This document shows positions 1 to 8,230 of a DNA stretch of 64,000 nucleotides, piece after piece. The DNA is taken from the NCBI GenBank assembly GCA_018242505.1, contig JAFEBU010000027.1, positions 145,957 to 209,956 of the forward strand, in the 5' to 3' direction. The notes under the pieces are model-generated. The model was given only the letters and a program-made list of their open reading frames with translations, was not told where the DNA came from and did not search any database. A program made the position numbers and the translations under genes. Position 1 is the first letter of the stretch, and each line of letters starts with the position of its first letter. The stretch is from Pseudomonadota bacterium (GTDB lineage Bacteria > Pseudomonadota > Alphaproteobacteria > Reyranellales > Reyranellaceae).

Positions 1-572
1 ATGCTCATGGAGAAGTCCGAAGGACCGAACTGCACCATGTCGATGCCCGGCACCGAAAGGATCGCGTCGAGATCATCCACGCACGATTTCTTCTCGACCA
101 TGATCGAGATCACGACGTCGTTCAGCGCGTCGACATAGGCGGGCTGGCCGCCTTCGCGCACCATGCCGACGTCGCGGCGCATGCCCACACCCAGCAACCC
201 GCGGCCGCGCACGCCCTTGGCCATCGTCGTCTCGGCGCGCACGGCATTCACGGCCGCCTTGGCATCCTCGACCGTGCGGATGTCGGCAAACAGCACGCTC
301 TGGAAGCCCGAACCAATCGCGCGCATCGCCTGGTGGGTATATTGCGTCTGCTCGATCTTGATCATGCCGCCCAGGTCCGCCACCTCGAAGGCGCGGCCGA
401 GATTGTCGAGATCGTGCATGTCGAACGGCGCATATTCGGCCGTGAATTCGACATAGTCGTACTGGCCTGAATGGCCGATCAGCTCGACCAGGGTGGGCCA
501 GCAGGAGAGGATGTGCGTGCCGACGGTCGGCTGTCCGGCAGTGAGACGTTCGCGAAGCAGGTTGCGGCGCAT
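1..572 (-). CDS. HpcH/HpaI aldolase family protein (3' end cut by window)
   Basis: The reading frame begins at the ATG at 572 (MRRNLLRERL) and runs open for about 190 residues to the window edge, so the C-terminus is missing. The stretch with GIDMVQFGPSDFSMS matches the conserved metal-site segment (FIGPNDLS-like) of class II HpcH/HpaI aldolases. An E-x-T-A-E-Y-A-P-F segment near residue 45 and IKIEQTQ near residue 75 also fit the TIM-barrel family. Such enzymes cleave or form hydroxy-oxo-acids using pyruvate or a related enolate; the substrate cannot be read from sequence. It is divergent from the hydroxyacid dehydrogenase that starts 60 bp away, so the two may act on related 2-oxo/2-hydroxy acids (inference). 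Confidence 0.85.
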   Translation of the reverse strand, partial: MRRNLLRERLTAGQPTVGTHILSCWPTLVELIGHSGQYDYVEFTAEYAPFDMHDLDNLGRAFEVADLGGMIKIEQTQYTHQAMRAIGSGFQSVLFADIRTVEDAKAAVNAVRAETTMAKGVRGRGLLGVGMRRDVGMVREGGQPAYVDALNDVVISIMVEKKSCVDDLDAILSVPGIDMVQFGPSDFSMS

Positions 573-632
573 GGCATTTCCCCGGTAAGTGCGGTTGGCG
601 TCAGTCTCGCATTTTGCGCCGGGGGAGTTCCA

Positions 633-1601
633 ATGTTTCCGTCGAAGGACCAGCTCACGATCTGTTTTGCGCACGCGGCCTACCAGATGAAAAGCCGGTT
701 TGACGCCCGCCGCACCGGCATCAGGAACTTCGAGGTCCGGGCCTATGACGAGCTGCAGAAGCGGATCGGCGAGGCCGACGTGGTCGTGGTTTCCGGTATG
801 TGGAAGAACGACCTGATTGCGCATGCGCCCAAGCTGAAATTCGTCCAGTCCATCAGCTCGGGGATGGACCAGTATTCCAAGGAGCAGCTGGGCGCGAAGA
901 AGGTGCGGCTGGCGAGCGCCGCGGGCGTCAATGCCCGCGCGGTGGCCGAGCATGCGATGGCCTTGATCCTGGCGGTGGCGCGACGCCTGCCGGAGGCGCG
1001 CGACAATCAGCACAAGAAGATGTGGCGCGGGATGATCGGCGATCTCGCCGAGCGCGAGGACGAGCTTGGGGGCAAGACGCTGCTGGTGGTGGGCATGGGC
1101 CGTATCGGCAGCCACCTCGCAAAACTCGCCAAGGCCTTCGACATGAAAGTAGTCGGCATTCGCCGCAATCCGGCACAGGGCGCCAATGGCGCGGACTCCA
1201 TCCACGCCATGACCGACCTGGTGAAGCTCGTCCCCGAGGCCGATTTCGTGACGCTCACCTGCGCGCTCACGCCGGAGACGACCGGGCTCATGAGTGCAGC
1301 GGCGTTCGCGGCAATGAAGCCGTCGTCGGTGTTCGTGAACGTGGCGCGCGGCAAGGTGGCGGACGAGGCGGCGCTGATCGAGACGATGAAGGGCGGAAAG
1401 ATCTGGGCGGCGGCTCTCGATGTCACGGCTGACGAGCCATTGCCGGCGCCGTCGCCGCTGTGGACGCTGCCCAACGTCTTCATCACGCCGCATACGGCCG
1501 GCGAGACGCGCCGCTACGAGGACAACGTCCTCGACGTCCTGATGGAGAATCTGGAGCGGCTGTGGCGCGGCGAGACGGTCTTGCGCAACCAGGTTCTCTG
1601 A
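633..1601 (+). CDS. D-2-hydroxyacid dehydrogenase
   Basis: A 322-residue NAD(P)-dependent oxidoreductase of the D-isomer 2-hydroxyacid dehydrogenase family. The Rossmann motif is VVGMGRIGSHLAK (about residue 150). The catalytic Arg is in NVARGKV, the Glu in the DVTADEPLP segment and the His in ITPHTAGE near the C-terminus. I chose the ATG at 633 (MFPSKDQLTICFAH) because a GGGGGAG ribosome site lies just upstream and the usual first beta strand follows; the in-frame extension further upstream overlaps the divergent aldolase gene and looks non-coding. It would interconvert a 2-oxo acid and its D-hydroxy acid in the cytosol. The substrate is unknown. Confidence 0.9.
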   Translation: MFPSKDQLTICFAHAAYQMKSRFDARRTGIRNFEVRAYDELQKRIGEADVVVVSGMWKNDLIAHAPKLKFVQSISSGMDQYSKEQLGAKKVRLASAAGVNARAVAEHAMALILAVARRLPEARDNQHKKMWRGMIGDLAEREDELGGKTLLVVGMGRIGSHLAKLAKAFDMKVVGIRRNPAQGANGADSIHAMTDLVKLVPEADFVTLTCALTPETTGLMSAAAFAAMKPSSVFVNVARGKVADEAALIETMKGGKIWAAALDVTADEPLPAPSPLWTLPNVFITPHTAGETRRYEDNVLDVLMENLERLWRGETVLRNQVL

Positions 1602-1627
1602 TCGAAGGTTGCATAGGAGGAATCGAC

Positions 1628-2209
1628 ATGGCCATCGCAGATCCCAATCGTACGATCCTGACGGGCGAGAATCCGTTCATCCGTCTCAGCGCGCGCGACG
1701 GCGATGCCAATTCGACCGATGCAAGCTTCTGGCGCATCCTGTTCTGTCCGGCTGGACCGGGGCATGTGCTCTACCTCAAGAGCGAGCTCACCGATGGGCA
1801 CTGGTGCATCTATTCCGACAACATCGCCATGGCGCGCTGGCTGCAGAAGACGGTGCAGGGCATGCTCAATCCCGAGCTGAAGGATCTCACGATCCCGGTG
1901 ACCGACGCCTCTTTCACGAAGTCGGGCGACCCGCGCTATTTCTGGACCGAGCACGTCTCGGCGACGGACGCCGAAATCGCGCTCACCTGGCACGATATCG
2001 GCGAACCGCTGCTCATCCATACGCAACCCAATGCGCAGCCCAATCCCAGGCCCTACGGCGTCTGTACCCTGCTGGTGCCGGCGCTCGCCGCTCGACTGAC
2101 GCTGAACGGGGCGCAGGCCAAGGGCCAACCCTGGCCGCGCGAACGCGAGGGCCAGCCCTTCAGCACCTGTGCGCTTGCCTTTTCGGAGAGCTGGACCGAG
2201 CCACGCTAG
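1628..2209 (+). CDS. Conserved hypothetical protein, 193 aa
   Basis: Starts at an ATG preceded by an AGGAGG-like ribosome site 18 bp after the dehydrogenase stop, so it is probably co-transcribed with it. The protein is soluble with no signal peptide or membrane segment. It is rich in Trp and His (for example WHDIGEPLLIH near residue 130), as in beta-sheet proteins. I do not recognise the family. Its stop overlaps tail-to-tail with the stop of the converging LLM oxidoreductase: a single CTAG supplies both TAG codons. Its position suggests an accessory role with the hydroxyacid dehydrogenase (inference). Confidence 0.75.
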   Translation: MAIADPNRTILTGENPFIRLSARDGDANSTDASFWRILFCPAGPGHVLYLKSELTDGHWCIYSDNIAMARWLQKTVQGMLNPELKDLTIPVTDASFTKSGDPRYFWTEHVSATDAEIALTWHDIGEPLLIHTQPNAQPNPRPYGVCTLLVPALAARLTLNGAQAKGQPWPREREGQPFSTCALAFSESWTEPR

Positions 2210-3219
2210 GTCGCGGGCGCGAAGCCGCCAGCTTGGGCGAGGAGCGTGTAGCTCTTGCGGCGGACGGCTTCGTCGTAGGTCCAGGTGACGACGGCCATCT
2301 CGTCGACACCAACCCGCTCCTTCAATTCGACGATGCGCGCCATCACGTCTGCGCCGGTGCCGGCGAATGTCTCCTTGCGAAGCCGTTCCATCTTGATCTG
2401 CTCATGCGGTGCGAGCGTCGCCGCCGCGGCAACGTCGGGCGCCACCAGCGGCCCCAGCAAGCCCTTGTCGCGGTTGATGCGAGAGAGGGCTCGTGACGTG
2501 AGATGGTACTGCGCCTCTTCCATGCTGTCCGCCGCGAGCGCCCACACGCAGAGCGCCGAATGCGGCGCGGGGTGGCGCTCGCTCGGCCGGTAGCTCTTCT
2601 TGTAGAGTTCGATGGCGCGCTCGCCTCCGGCGCCATCGCTGAAGAACCAGGCAAAGCAATAGGGCAAGCCGAACAGGGCCGCGACCTGCGCGCCGTAGTC
2701 GGAGCTGCCCAGGATCCAGATCTCTGGCGAGGTCGGGCCATTGGGATAGGCCTTCACGGCTGCGAAGGGATGGCCCTGCACCAGCGGCTCGTTCTGCACC
2801 CAGGCCATCAGGTCGCGCACGTCGGCAGGAAAATGCTCGGGCCGCTCGTTGGCGGCAGGATTGAGGGCGAAGGCTGTGCGCCCATCCGAGCCCGGCGCGC
2901 GACCGAGACCCATGTCGATGCGGCCCGGTGCCAGCGCGTCGAGGACGCGGAACACCTCGGCCACCTTGAACGGCGAATAGTGCGGCAGCATGATCCCGGC
3001 GCTGCCGATGCGGATGCGCTCGGTCGTGGCGGCGATCGCCGCCATCACGATTTCCGGCGCGGTGCCTACGATGGTCGGGTGGTTATGGTGCTCCGATACC
3101 CAGAAGCGATCGTAGCCCAACTGCTCGCAATGGCGGGCCAGGGCCACCGTGTTGCGGATCGATTCTTCGTGCGGACGGCCGGCGATGGCGATCGATTGGT
3201 CGAGAACGGAAAGGCGCAT
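2206..3219 (-). CDS. LLM class flavin-dependent oxidoreductase (luciferase-like)
   Basis: A 337-residue protein of the bacterial luciferase-like monooxygenase superfamily. It shows the typical opening MRLSVLDQSIAI, the SEHHNHPTIVGTAPE segment near residue 43, the RIRIGSAGIMLPHYSPFKVAE segment near residue 70 and GRIDMGLGRAPGSD near residue 98. This resembles the MsnO8/YhbW branch (group 1 LLM). Such enzymes use F420H2 or FMNH2, and in alphaproteobacteria FMN is more likely. It is divergent from the VOC gene at 3280. The substrate cannot be inferred. Confidence 0.9.
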   Translation of the reverse strand: MRLSVLDQSIAIAGRPHEESIRNTVALARHCEQLGYDRFWVSEHHNHPTIVGTAPEIVMAAIAATTERIRIGSAGIMLPHYSPFKVAEVFRVLDALAPGRIDMGLGRAPGSDGRTAFALNPAANERPEHFPADVRDLMAWVQNEPLVQGHPFAAVKAYPNGPTSPEIWILGSSDYGAQVAALFGLPYCFAWFFSDGAGGERAIELYKKSYRPSERHPAPHSALCVWALAADSMEEAQYHLTSRALSRINRDKGLLGPLVAPDVAAAATLAPHEQIKMERLRKETFAGTGADVMARIVELKERVGVDEMAVVTWTYDEAVRRKSYTLLAQAGGFAPAT

Positions 3220-3279
3220 TGGTCAGGGAACTTAGGTCGTCCGTTCCGGTTGTCCACCCGTACCCAGAAGGAGGCTGCC

Positions 3280-3723
3280 ATGCCCAAGACCTCGTGCCGC
3301 GTCGTTGGCATTGACCACATCTCCATCAGGGTCAGCGATTACCGGAAATCGAAAGCCTTCTATTCCAAGCTGTTCACATTCCTGGGGTTCGAGATCTCGG
3401 ATGAATATCCGGGCACGATCGGCTGGACCAACGGCAAGACCCGCTACTGGATCGCTGAAGCCGAGGGTCGCAAGACTCATGGGGTTGGCGATGTCGGCCT
3501 TCATCACTATGCCTTCCAGCTGCGCAATCGCCGCGACGTCGACGAACTCCAGAAGTGGCTCGAGGAGGAGGGCGCGCAGATCGTCGATCCCGCCGACGAG
3601 TATTACGAGGATTATTACGCCGTATTCTTCCTCGATCCCGACGGGCTGAAGCTCGAAGGCATGAAATATGGGGAGCTCACGGAGAAAAAGAAGAAATCTA
3701 GATCTTTGAAAAGAAAGGGATAA
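3280..3723 (+). CDS. VOC family protein (glyoxalase/dioxygenase fold)
   Basis: A 147-residue single-domain vicinal-oxygen-chelate protein starting at MPKTSCRVVGIDHISIRVSD, with an AAGGAGG site immediately upstream. His in DHISI, His in VGLHHYAF (residue 71-72 region) and Glu in LKLEGMKYG near the C-terminus are the expected metal ligands of the betaalphabetabetabeta fold. The C-terminal tail is lysine-rich (KKKKSRSLKRKG), which is unusual for the family and may be a poorly conserved extension. The reaction is unknown. It may be a glyoxalase, an epimerase or an antibiotic-resistance-type binding protein. Confidence 0.85.
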   Translation: MPKTSCRVVGIDHISIRVSDYRKSKAFYSKLFTFLGFEISDEYPGTIGWTNGKTRYWIAEAEGRKTHGVGDVGLHHYAFQLRNRRDVDELQKWLEEEGAQIVDPADEYYEDYYAVFFLDPDGLKLEGMKYGELTEKKKKSRSLKRKG

Positions 3724-3778
3724 TTATCTCTTTAAAATAGTTCTGCGAATCACTTGCAATTAAACCGAACGAGGTCAT

Positions 3779-3795
3779 ATTGGAAACGTTCTAAA
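3779..3795 (+). promoter_or_regulatory. Candidate Irr-type iron control element upstream of ahpC
   Basis: The 17 bases ATTGGAAACGTTCTAAA match 12 of 14 informative positions of the ICE/Irr box as I remember it (TTTAGAA-N3-TTCTAAA). The right half matches fully. It lies 15-32 bp upstream of the ahpC start, where binding would affect transcription or initiation. Irr controls iron and peroxide-related genes in many alphaproteobacteria. This is a visual match only, and another redox regulator could bind here. Confidence 0.35.
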
Positions 3796-3810
3796 ACTAC
3801 GGAGCGTTTC

Positions 3811-4350
3811 ATGCTGACCATCGGCGACAAGTTTCCTTCTTTTGACCTCAAGGCGGTGGTGAGCACCGATCCCAAGACCGCCTTCCGGCAGATCAACGAC
3901 GCGTCCGACAAGGGCAAGTGGAAGATTGTCTTCTTCTGGCCGAAGGATTTCACCTTTGTCTGCCCGACCGAGATCGCAGCCTTCGGCAAGCTGAACGGTG
4001 AATTCAAGGACCGCGACGCCGTGGTCTATGGCGTCTCGATCGACTCCGAATATGTGCATCTCGCTTGGCGCCAGAACCACGCCGATCTGAAGGCGCTGCC
4101 GTTCCCCATGCTGTCCGACCTCAAGCGCGAGCTTTCGGGCGCGCTCGGCATCCTCGACAAGGCCGAGGGCGTGGCGTTGCGCGCGACTTTCATCGTCGAT
4201 CCCGAGGGCATCGTCCGCTTCGTGTCGGTGAACGATCTCTCGGTCGGCCGCAATCCGCAGGAAGTGCTGCGCGTTCTCGATGCGCTGCAGACCGACGAGC
4301 TTTGCCCGTGCAATTGGCAGAAGGGCGAAGAGGTCTTGAAGGCAGCCTGA
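3811..4350 (+). CDS. ahpC: Alkyl hydroperoxide reductase AhpC (2-Cys peroxiredoxin)
   Basis: A 179-residue peroxiredoxin reducing hydrogen peroxide and organic peroxides. The peroxidatic Cys sits in DFTFVCPTE (about residue 50). The resolving cysteines are in [12 protein letters not shown] at the C-terminus. That double-Cys tail resembles the mycobacterial AhpC type, which is recycled by AhpD rather than by AhpF; the next gene is ahpD, 17 bp downstream. The start [15 protein letters not shown] matches the usual N-terminus of the family, so the further upstream in-frame ATG was not used. An Irr-like box lies just upstream. Confidence 0.93.
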   Translation: MLTIGDKFPSFDLKAVVSTDPKTAFRQINDASDKGKWKIVFFWPKDFTFVCPTEIAAFGKLNGEFKDRDAVVYGVSIDSEYVHLAWRQNHADLKALPFPMLSDLKRELSGALGILDKAEGVALRATFIVDPEGIVRFVSVNDLSVGRNPQEVLRVLDALQTDELCPCNWQKGEEVLKAA

Positions 4351-4367
4351 GGAACAAGGAGCAGATC

Positions 4368-4919
4368 ATGTCACTCGATCTCCTGAAGGACCGGCTGCCG
4401 GACTATGCGCGCGACCTGAAGCTCAATCTGTCGAGCCTCGCGTCCGAGCAGCTTCTCACCGAGCAGCAGAAGGCCGGCAGCTTCATCGCTGCCGCGCTCG
4501 CGGCCAACCATGCGCCGACCACCAAGGCGGTGGTCGACGCCTTCGCGGGACAGCTCTCGCCGGAAGCGCTCAACGCCGCCAAGATTGCGGCCGCGCTGAT
4601 GGCGATGAACAACATCTACTATCGCTTCGTGCACCTCGTCCCTGCGCCCGACTACAAGACCTTGCCGGCCAAGCTGCGCATGACCGCGATGGCCAAGCCC
4701 GGAGTCGACAAGGTCGACTTCGAACTCTGGTCGCTGGTCGTGTCCGCCGTGAATGGCTGCGGCATGTGCCTGGAGAGCCATGAAAAGGTCTGCCGTGAGC
4801 ATGGTCTTTCGGCGGAGCAGATCCAGGCCGCGGTGCGGATTGCAGCGACGGTCCACGCCGTTGCCCGCACGCTCGGTGCGGAAGAGGCGCTTGTGCCGCA
4901 GCTCGCTCAAGCCGCCTGA
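4368..4919 (+). CDS. ahpD: Alkyl hydroperoxidase AhpD (carboxymuconolactone decarboxylase family)
   Basis: A 183-residue CMD-family protein that reduces oxidised AhpC. The catalytic CxxC-x3-H motif is visible as CGMCLESHE near residue 130. The start codon follows AAGGAG, and the gene is 17 bp after ahpC, so the two form an operon. In mycobacteria AhpD links AhpC to dihydrolipoamide-dependent metabolism; the same is inferred here because no ahpF is next to ahpC. The length is close to that of characterised AhpD (about 175 residues). Confidence 0.92.
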   Translation: MSLDLLKDRLPDYARDLKLNLSSLASEQLLTEQQKAGSFIAAALAANHAPTTKAVVDAFAGQLSPEALNAAKIAAALMAMNNIYYRFVHLVPAPDYKTLPAKLRMTAMAKPGVDKVDFELWSLVVSAVNGCGMCLESHEKVCREHGLSAEQIQAAVRIAATVHAVARTLGAEEALVPQLAQAA

Positions 4920-4989
4920 CGGCTGCAAGCCTTGTCGCGTCACGGCATGCGGGCCAAACTCCGGCCGATTTCTGGATCCGGAGGGCCGC

Positions 4990-6492
4990 ATGTCGATGAC
5001 CGCTACGCAATTGAAACCGCAGCCTACCGTCCCCGGCACCTACCAACCGAAGGGCATGCTGATCGGCGGTAAATGGGTCGGAGCCGCTTCAGGCGAGCGC
5101 TTTGCAGTCGAGAATCCGGCCAAACGCACGGCCATTGCCGAAGTGCCGCGCGCCGCCGCCGCCGATGTCGAGGCGGCGGTCGCCGCAGCCGATAAGGCCT
5201 TTCCCGCCTGGAAGGCCGTCGTGCCGCGTGAGCGTGGCAAGCTCCTGCTCAAGATCGCCGAGGCGATCGAGGCGCGCGCCGAGGAGCTCGCCCGCACCAT
5301 TGCCCTTGAGACCGGCAACGCGCTCAGGACACAGGCGCGCGGCGAGGCCAAGCTCACCGCCGACATCTTCCGGTATTTCGGTGGGCTCGCCTCGGAACTG
5401 AAGGGCGAGACCGTGCCGCTCGGCGAGAACGTCCTCTCCTACACGCGCCGCGAGCCGATCGGCATCGTCGGCGCCATCATCCCGTGGAACGCGCCGGTGA
5501 TGCTGGGTGCGCTCAAGATCGCGCCCGCGCTCTGCGCCGGCAACGTGATGGTAATGAAGGCGGCGGAGGATGCGCCGCTCGGCGTGCTGATGATGGCCGA
5601 CATCTGCCAGGAGTTCTTGCCGGCCGGCATCCTGAACGTTTTGACGGGCTACGGCCAGGAATGTGGCGGGCCGCTCGCCAATCACCCGAAGATCCGCAAG
5701 CTCTCCTTCACCGGCTCGACCGAGGTCGGCAAGGTGATCATGCGCGCCGCGGCCGAGCGCATCGTGCCTGTTTCGCTCGAACTCGGCGGCAAGAGCCCGT
5801 CGATCGTCTATCCCGACGTCGACGAGGACTGGACGGTGGACGGCATCATCGGCGCCATGCGCTTCACCCGCCAGAGCCAGAGCTGCACCGCCGGTTCGCG
5901 GCTTTTCCTGCACGAGGATATTTTCGACTCCTTCCTGAAGAAGCTCGAGAAGAAGACGACCTCGCTCAAGATCGGAGATCCACTCGACGAGGCGACCGAC
6001 ATCGGCACCATCATCAACAACAAGCAGTACTCCAAGGTCTGCAAGTATGTGCAGGACGGCCTCGACCGCTCCGACGCCAAGCTGGTGTTCGGCGGCCTGC
6101 CGCCCAAGACCGGGCCCTTGAGCGAAGGTTACTTCACCATTCCCACGGTGTTCGCCGACCGCTCCAACGACTGGCGGCTCGCGCGCGAGGAGATCTTCGG
6201 TCCGGTCCTGGTCGCCATCCGCTGGAGCGACGAAGCCGAGGCGATCCGCATGGCCAATGACAGCCATTATGGCCTCGCGGCATATGTCTGGACGCACGAC
6301 ATCGGGAAGGGCCTGCGAGCGGCACATGCGATCGAGTCGGGTTGGGTGCAGGTGAACCAGGGCGGCGGCCAGACGCCCGGCATGTCCTATGGCGGCTTCA
6401 AGCAGAGCGGCATCGGCCGCGAATTCTCGCTCGAGGGCATGCTCGACAGCTTCACGCAAAGGAAGAGCGTGACGGTCAACCTCGCGGTGTGA
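4990..6492 (+). CDS. NAD(P)-dependent aldehyde dehydrogenase
   Basis: A 500-residue cytosolic aldehyde dehydrogenase. Visible motifs are IIPWNAPVML (about residue 165), FTGSTEVGKVI (nucleotide-binding loop, about 245), catalytic Glu in VSLELGGKSP (about 268), catalytic Cys in QSQSCTAGSR (about 300) and the EEIFGPVL segment (about 400). The start chosen is MSMTATQLKPQPTV, preceded by GGAGGG. It follows ahpD by 70 bp and may belong to the same stress or detoxification unit. The substrate is unknown; the sequence resembles betaine-aldehyde or aromatic-aldehyde dehydrogenases in general form only. Confidence 0.9.
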   Translation: MSMTATQLKPQPTVPGTYQPKGMLIGGKWVGAASGERFAVENPAKRTAIAEVPRAAAADVEAAVAAADKAFPAWKAVVPRERGKLLLKIAEAIEARAEELARTIALETGNALRTQARGEAKLTADIFRYFGGLASELKGETVPLGENVLSYTRREPIGIVGAIIPWNAPVMLGALKIAPALCAGNVMVMKAAEDAPLGVLMMADICQEFLPAGILNVLTGYGQECGGPLANHPKIRKLSFTGSTEVGKVIMRAAAERIVPVSLELGGKSPSIVYPDVDEDWTVDGIIGAMRFTRQSQSCTAGSRLFLHEDIFDSFLKKLEKKTTSLKIGDPLDEATDIGTIINNKQYSKVCKYVQDGLDRSDAKLVFGGLPPKTGPLSEGYFTIPTVFADRSNDWRLAREEIFGPVLVAIRWSDEAEAIRMANDSHYGLAAYVWTHDIGKGLRAAHAIESGWVQVNQGGGQTPGMSYGGFKQSGIGREFSLEGMLDSFTQRKSVTVNLAV

Positions 6493-6514
6493 CCCCTCCG
6501 CCTGCTTCGCGGAC

Positions 6515-6580
6515 ACTCCCCACGTGAATGGGGAGGAAAGAAGCTCCGCCTCCCCAATTACATCGGGAGGCGGTCCGCAG
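6515..6580. repeat. Two short palindromes between convergent genes
   Basis: The 110-bp gap between the converging aldehyde dehydrogenase and amidase genes holds two inverted repeats: CTCCCCACGTGAATGGGGAG, then a larger one with arms GCCTCCC and GGGAGGC around 6549-6575. Both could act as hairpins at the ends of the two transcripts. They also resemble the small intergenic palindromic repeats common in alphaproteobacterial genomes. No T-run follows. Confidence 0.45.
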
Positions 6581-6601
6581 GGCCAAAGGGAGGCATGAAC
6601 C

Positions 6602-8023
6602 TCAGACCGGCACCCGCCGATGGAACTCCGTCACGCCCTGGTAGGCGTGGCCTATGCGGTAGAGCAGCGCTTCGTCGAACGGGCGACCGACCAGTTGCAG
6701 GCCGATCGGCGCGCCGTTCGAGTCGAAACCACAAGGCACCGAGAGCGCAGGAACGCCAAGGGTGTTGAACGGGCGGGTGAGTCCTGTGAAGCGGCCGACC
6801 ATGCTGAGCGTCGCCGGTCCGCCTTTGGCTTCCACGTCCGTCTCCTCGATGGTCGGGATGGGGAAGGGAATGGCCGGCAGTACGACGGCATCGACACCGT
6901 CCATCGCCGTCGCCAGGAACTCCTTCACGAAGTGCCCGCGCAGCCGTAGCGCGTCGATGTATTGCGTCGCCGGAATGAAGAAGCCCGCCTCCATGCGCGT
7001 GCGCACCTGATTGGCATAGGCATCGGGTGTCTTCTCGAGCCACGGCCGGTGCATGGACGCGGCTTCGCATTTCACGATCACTTCAGCCGCACGGTAGAGC
7101 GCGGTGAAATCGGGCAGGGTCACCAGCGTGATGCGCGCGCCGAGCCTGCCGAGGGCATCGGCCGCGGCCTGCACCGCGGCGCCAACCTGTGCATCCAGCG
7201 ATGCCGTGCCGTCGGCCGGCAAGGCGAGCCCGATCCTGAGGCCTGATGCGCCACCATCCAGCAGCGTCTCGTAGTCGGGCACCGGCTTCTCGCTGGTTGT
7301 CGAGTCCTGCGGATCATGGCCTGCGATCACGCTGAGCAGCCGCGCATTGTCGCGCACGGTGCGGGTGAGCGGGCCGACATGGTCGAGGCTCCAGGAGCGG
7401 GCGAGGGCGCCGGCGCGGCTTACGCGGCCGTAGGTCGCCTTCATGCCGACCACACCGCAGGCGGACGCGGGCAGGCGGATCGAGCCGCCCGTGTCGGAGC
7501 CCAGCGCGCCATAGACCATGCGGGCGGCGACCGATGCGCCCGAGCCGCTCGAGCTGCCGCCGGTGACGCGCTTGTCGTCCCAGGGATTTCGGCAATGACC
7601 ATGATGGACGTTGTGACCCGTCGGGCCGGCGGCGAACTCCGCCATGTTCAGGAACCCCAGCTCGACCACGCCGGCGGCATCGAGCTTCTGCAGCACGGTC
7701 GCCGTCACCGGCGCACGCCAGTCGCGGCGGATCGCGCTGCCGCCCGTCGAGAGCTCTCCCTTGCGATAATACATGTCCTTGTGCGCCATTGGCACGCCAT
7801 GCAGCGGCCCACGCCTGATGCCGGCGGCAAGTTCGGCATCCATGGCCTTGGCCTGGGCCAGTGCCTTGTCCGTGTCGAGGCGCAGGAAGGCATTGGTTCT
7901 GGGCTGCCAGGTCTCGATGCGGGCGAGACAGGCCTCGGTCGCGGCAACAGAAGTAACGCGGCGCGCTGCGATCGCTTCAGCGATCTCGCTGAGGTCGGCG
8001 AGCGCCAGATCTTCGTGCCTCAT
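6602..8023 (-). CDS. Amidase (amidase signature family), AtzE-like
   Basis: A 473-residue amidase-signature hydrolase. The Ser-cisSer-Lys triad is visible: Lys in MAHKDMYYRKG (about residue 82), Ser in GGSSSGSGASVA (about 157) and Ser in GSDTGGSIRLPAS (about 181). The start MRHEDLALADLSEI was chosen because its ATG overlaps the TGA of the small upstream gene by four bases (ATGA), showing translational coupling. A small coupled partner is typical of AtzE/AtzG (1-carboxybiuret hydrolase) and GatA/GatC pairs. This suggests a hetero-oligomeric amidase rather than a lone enzyme (inference). The substrate is not known. Confidence 0.88.
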   Translation of the reverse strand: MRHEDLALADLSEIAEAIAARRVTSVAATEACLARIETWQPRTNAFLRLDTDKALAQAKAMDAELAAGIRRGPLHGVPMAHKDMYYRKGELSTGGSAIRRDWRAPVTATVLQKLDAAGVVELGFLNMAEFAAGPTGHNVHHGHCRNPWDDKRVTGGSSSGSGASVAARMVYGALGSDTGGSIRLPASACGVVGMKATYGRVSRAGALARSWSLDHVGPLTRTVRDNARLLSVIAGHDPQDSTTSEKPVPDYETLLDGGASGLRIGLALPADGTASLDAQVGAAVQAAADALGRLGARITLVTLPDFTALYRAAEVIVKCEAASMHRPWLEKTPDAYANQVRTRMEAGFFIPATQYIDALRLRGHFVKEFLATAMDGVDAVVLPAIPFPIPTIEETDVEAKGGPATLSMVGRFTGLTRPFNTLGVPALSVPCGFDSNGAPIGLQLVGRPFDEALLYRIGHAYQGVTEFHRRVPV

Positions 8024-8220
8024 TTCCGTGCCTCGCGCTCCAGAAGGCTCGGGAAGGTGAAAGGATCGTCGTCGAAGGTAAGCCACTCGGCAGCCGCCTG
8101 GCGCACGGCATCGTTCAATGCCGCAACCTCGGCGGCAAGTTCGCCCAGGCGCTTGTCGTCGTATCGCAATCCCTGGAGACCCGTCGCGATGCCGGCGGCT
8201 GTTCTGGTTTTTTCATCCAT
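8020..8220 (-). CDS. Small AtzG-like (DUF4089-type) amidase partner
   Basis: A 66-residue acidic helical protein. The start MDEKTRTAAGI was chosen because AAGGAG lies at the right distance; a further in-frame start codon at 8238 lies upstream of that site. The last part (LTFDDDPFTFPSLLERE) resembles the C-terminal tail of AtzG-like proteins, which wraps around AtzE much as GatC wraps around GatA. It overlaps the amidase start by 4 bp. The family call rests on size, tail pattern and coupling, not on a search. It could instead be an unrelated small protein. Confidence 0.55.
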   Translation of the reverse strand: MDEKTRTAAGIATGLQGLRYDDKRLGELAAEVAALNDAVRQAAAEWLTFDDDPFTFPSLLEREARK

Positions 8221-8230
8221 GGATCTCTCC

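Noticed and set aside
5089..6516. A 475-residue minus-strand frame opposite the aldehyde dehydrogenase
   Set aside because: It mirrors the third-codon GC bias of a clear dehydrogenase gene and has no recognisable motif.
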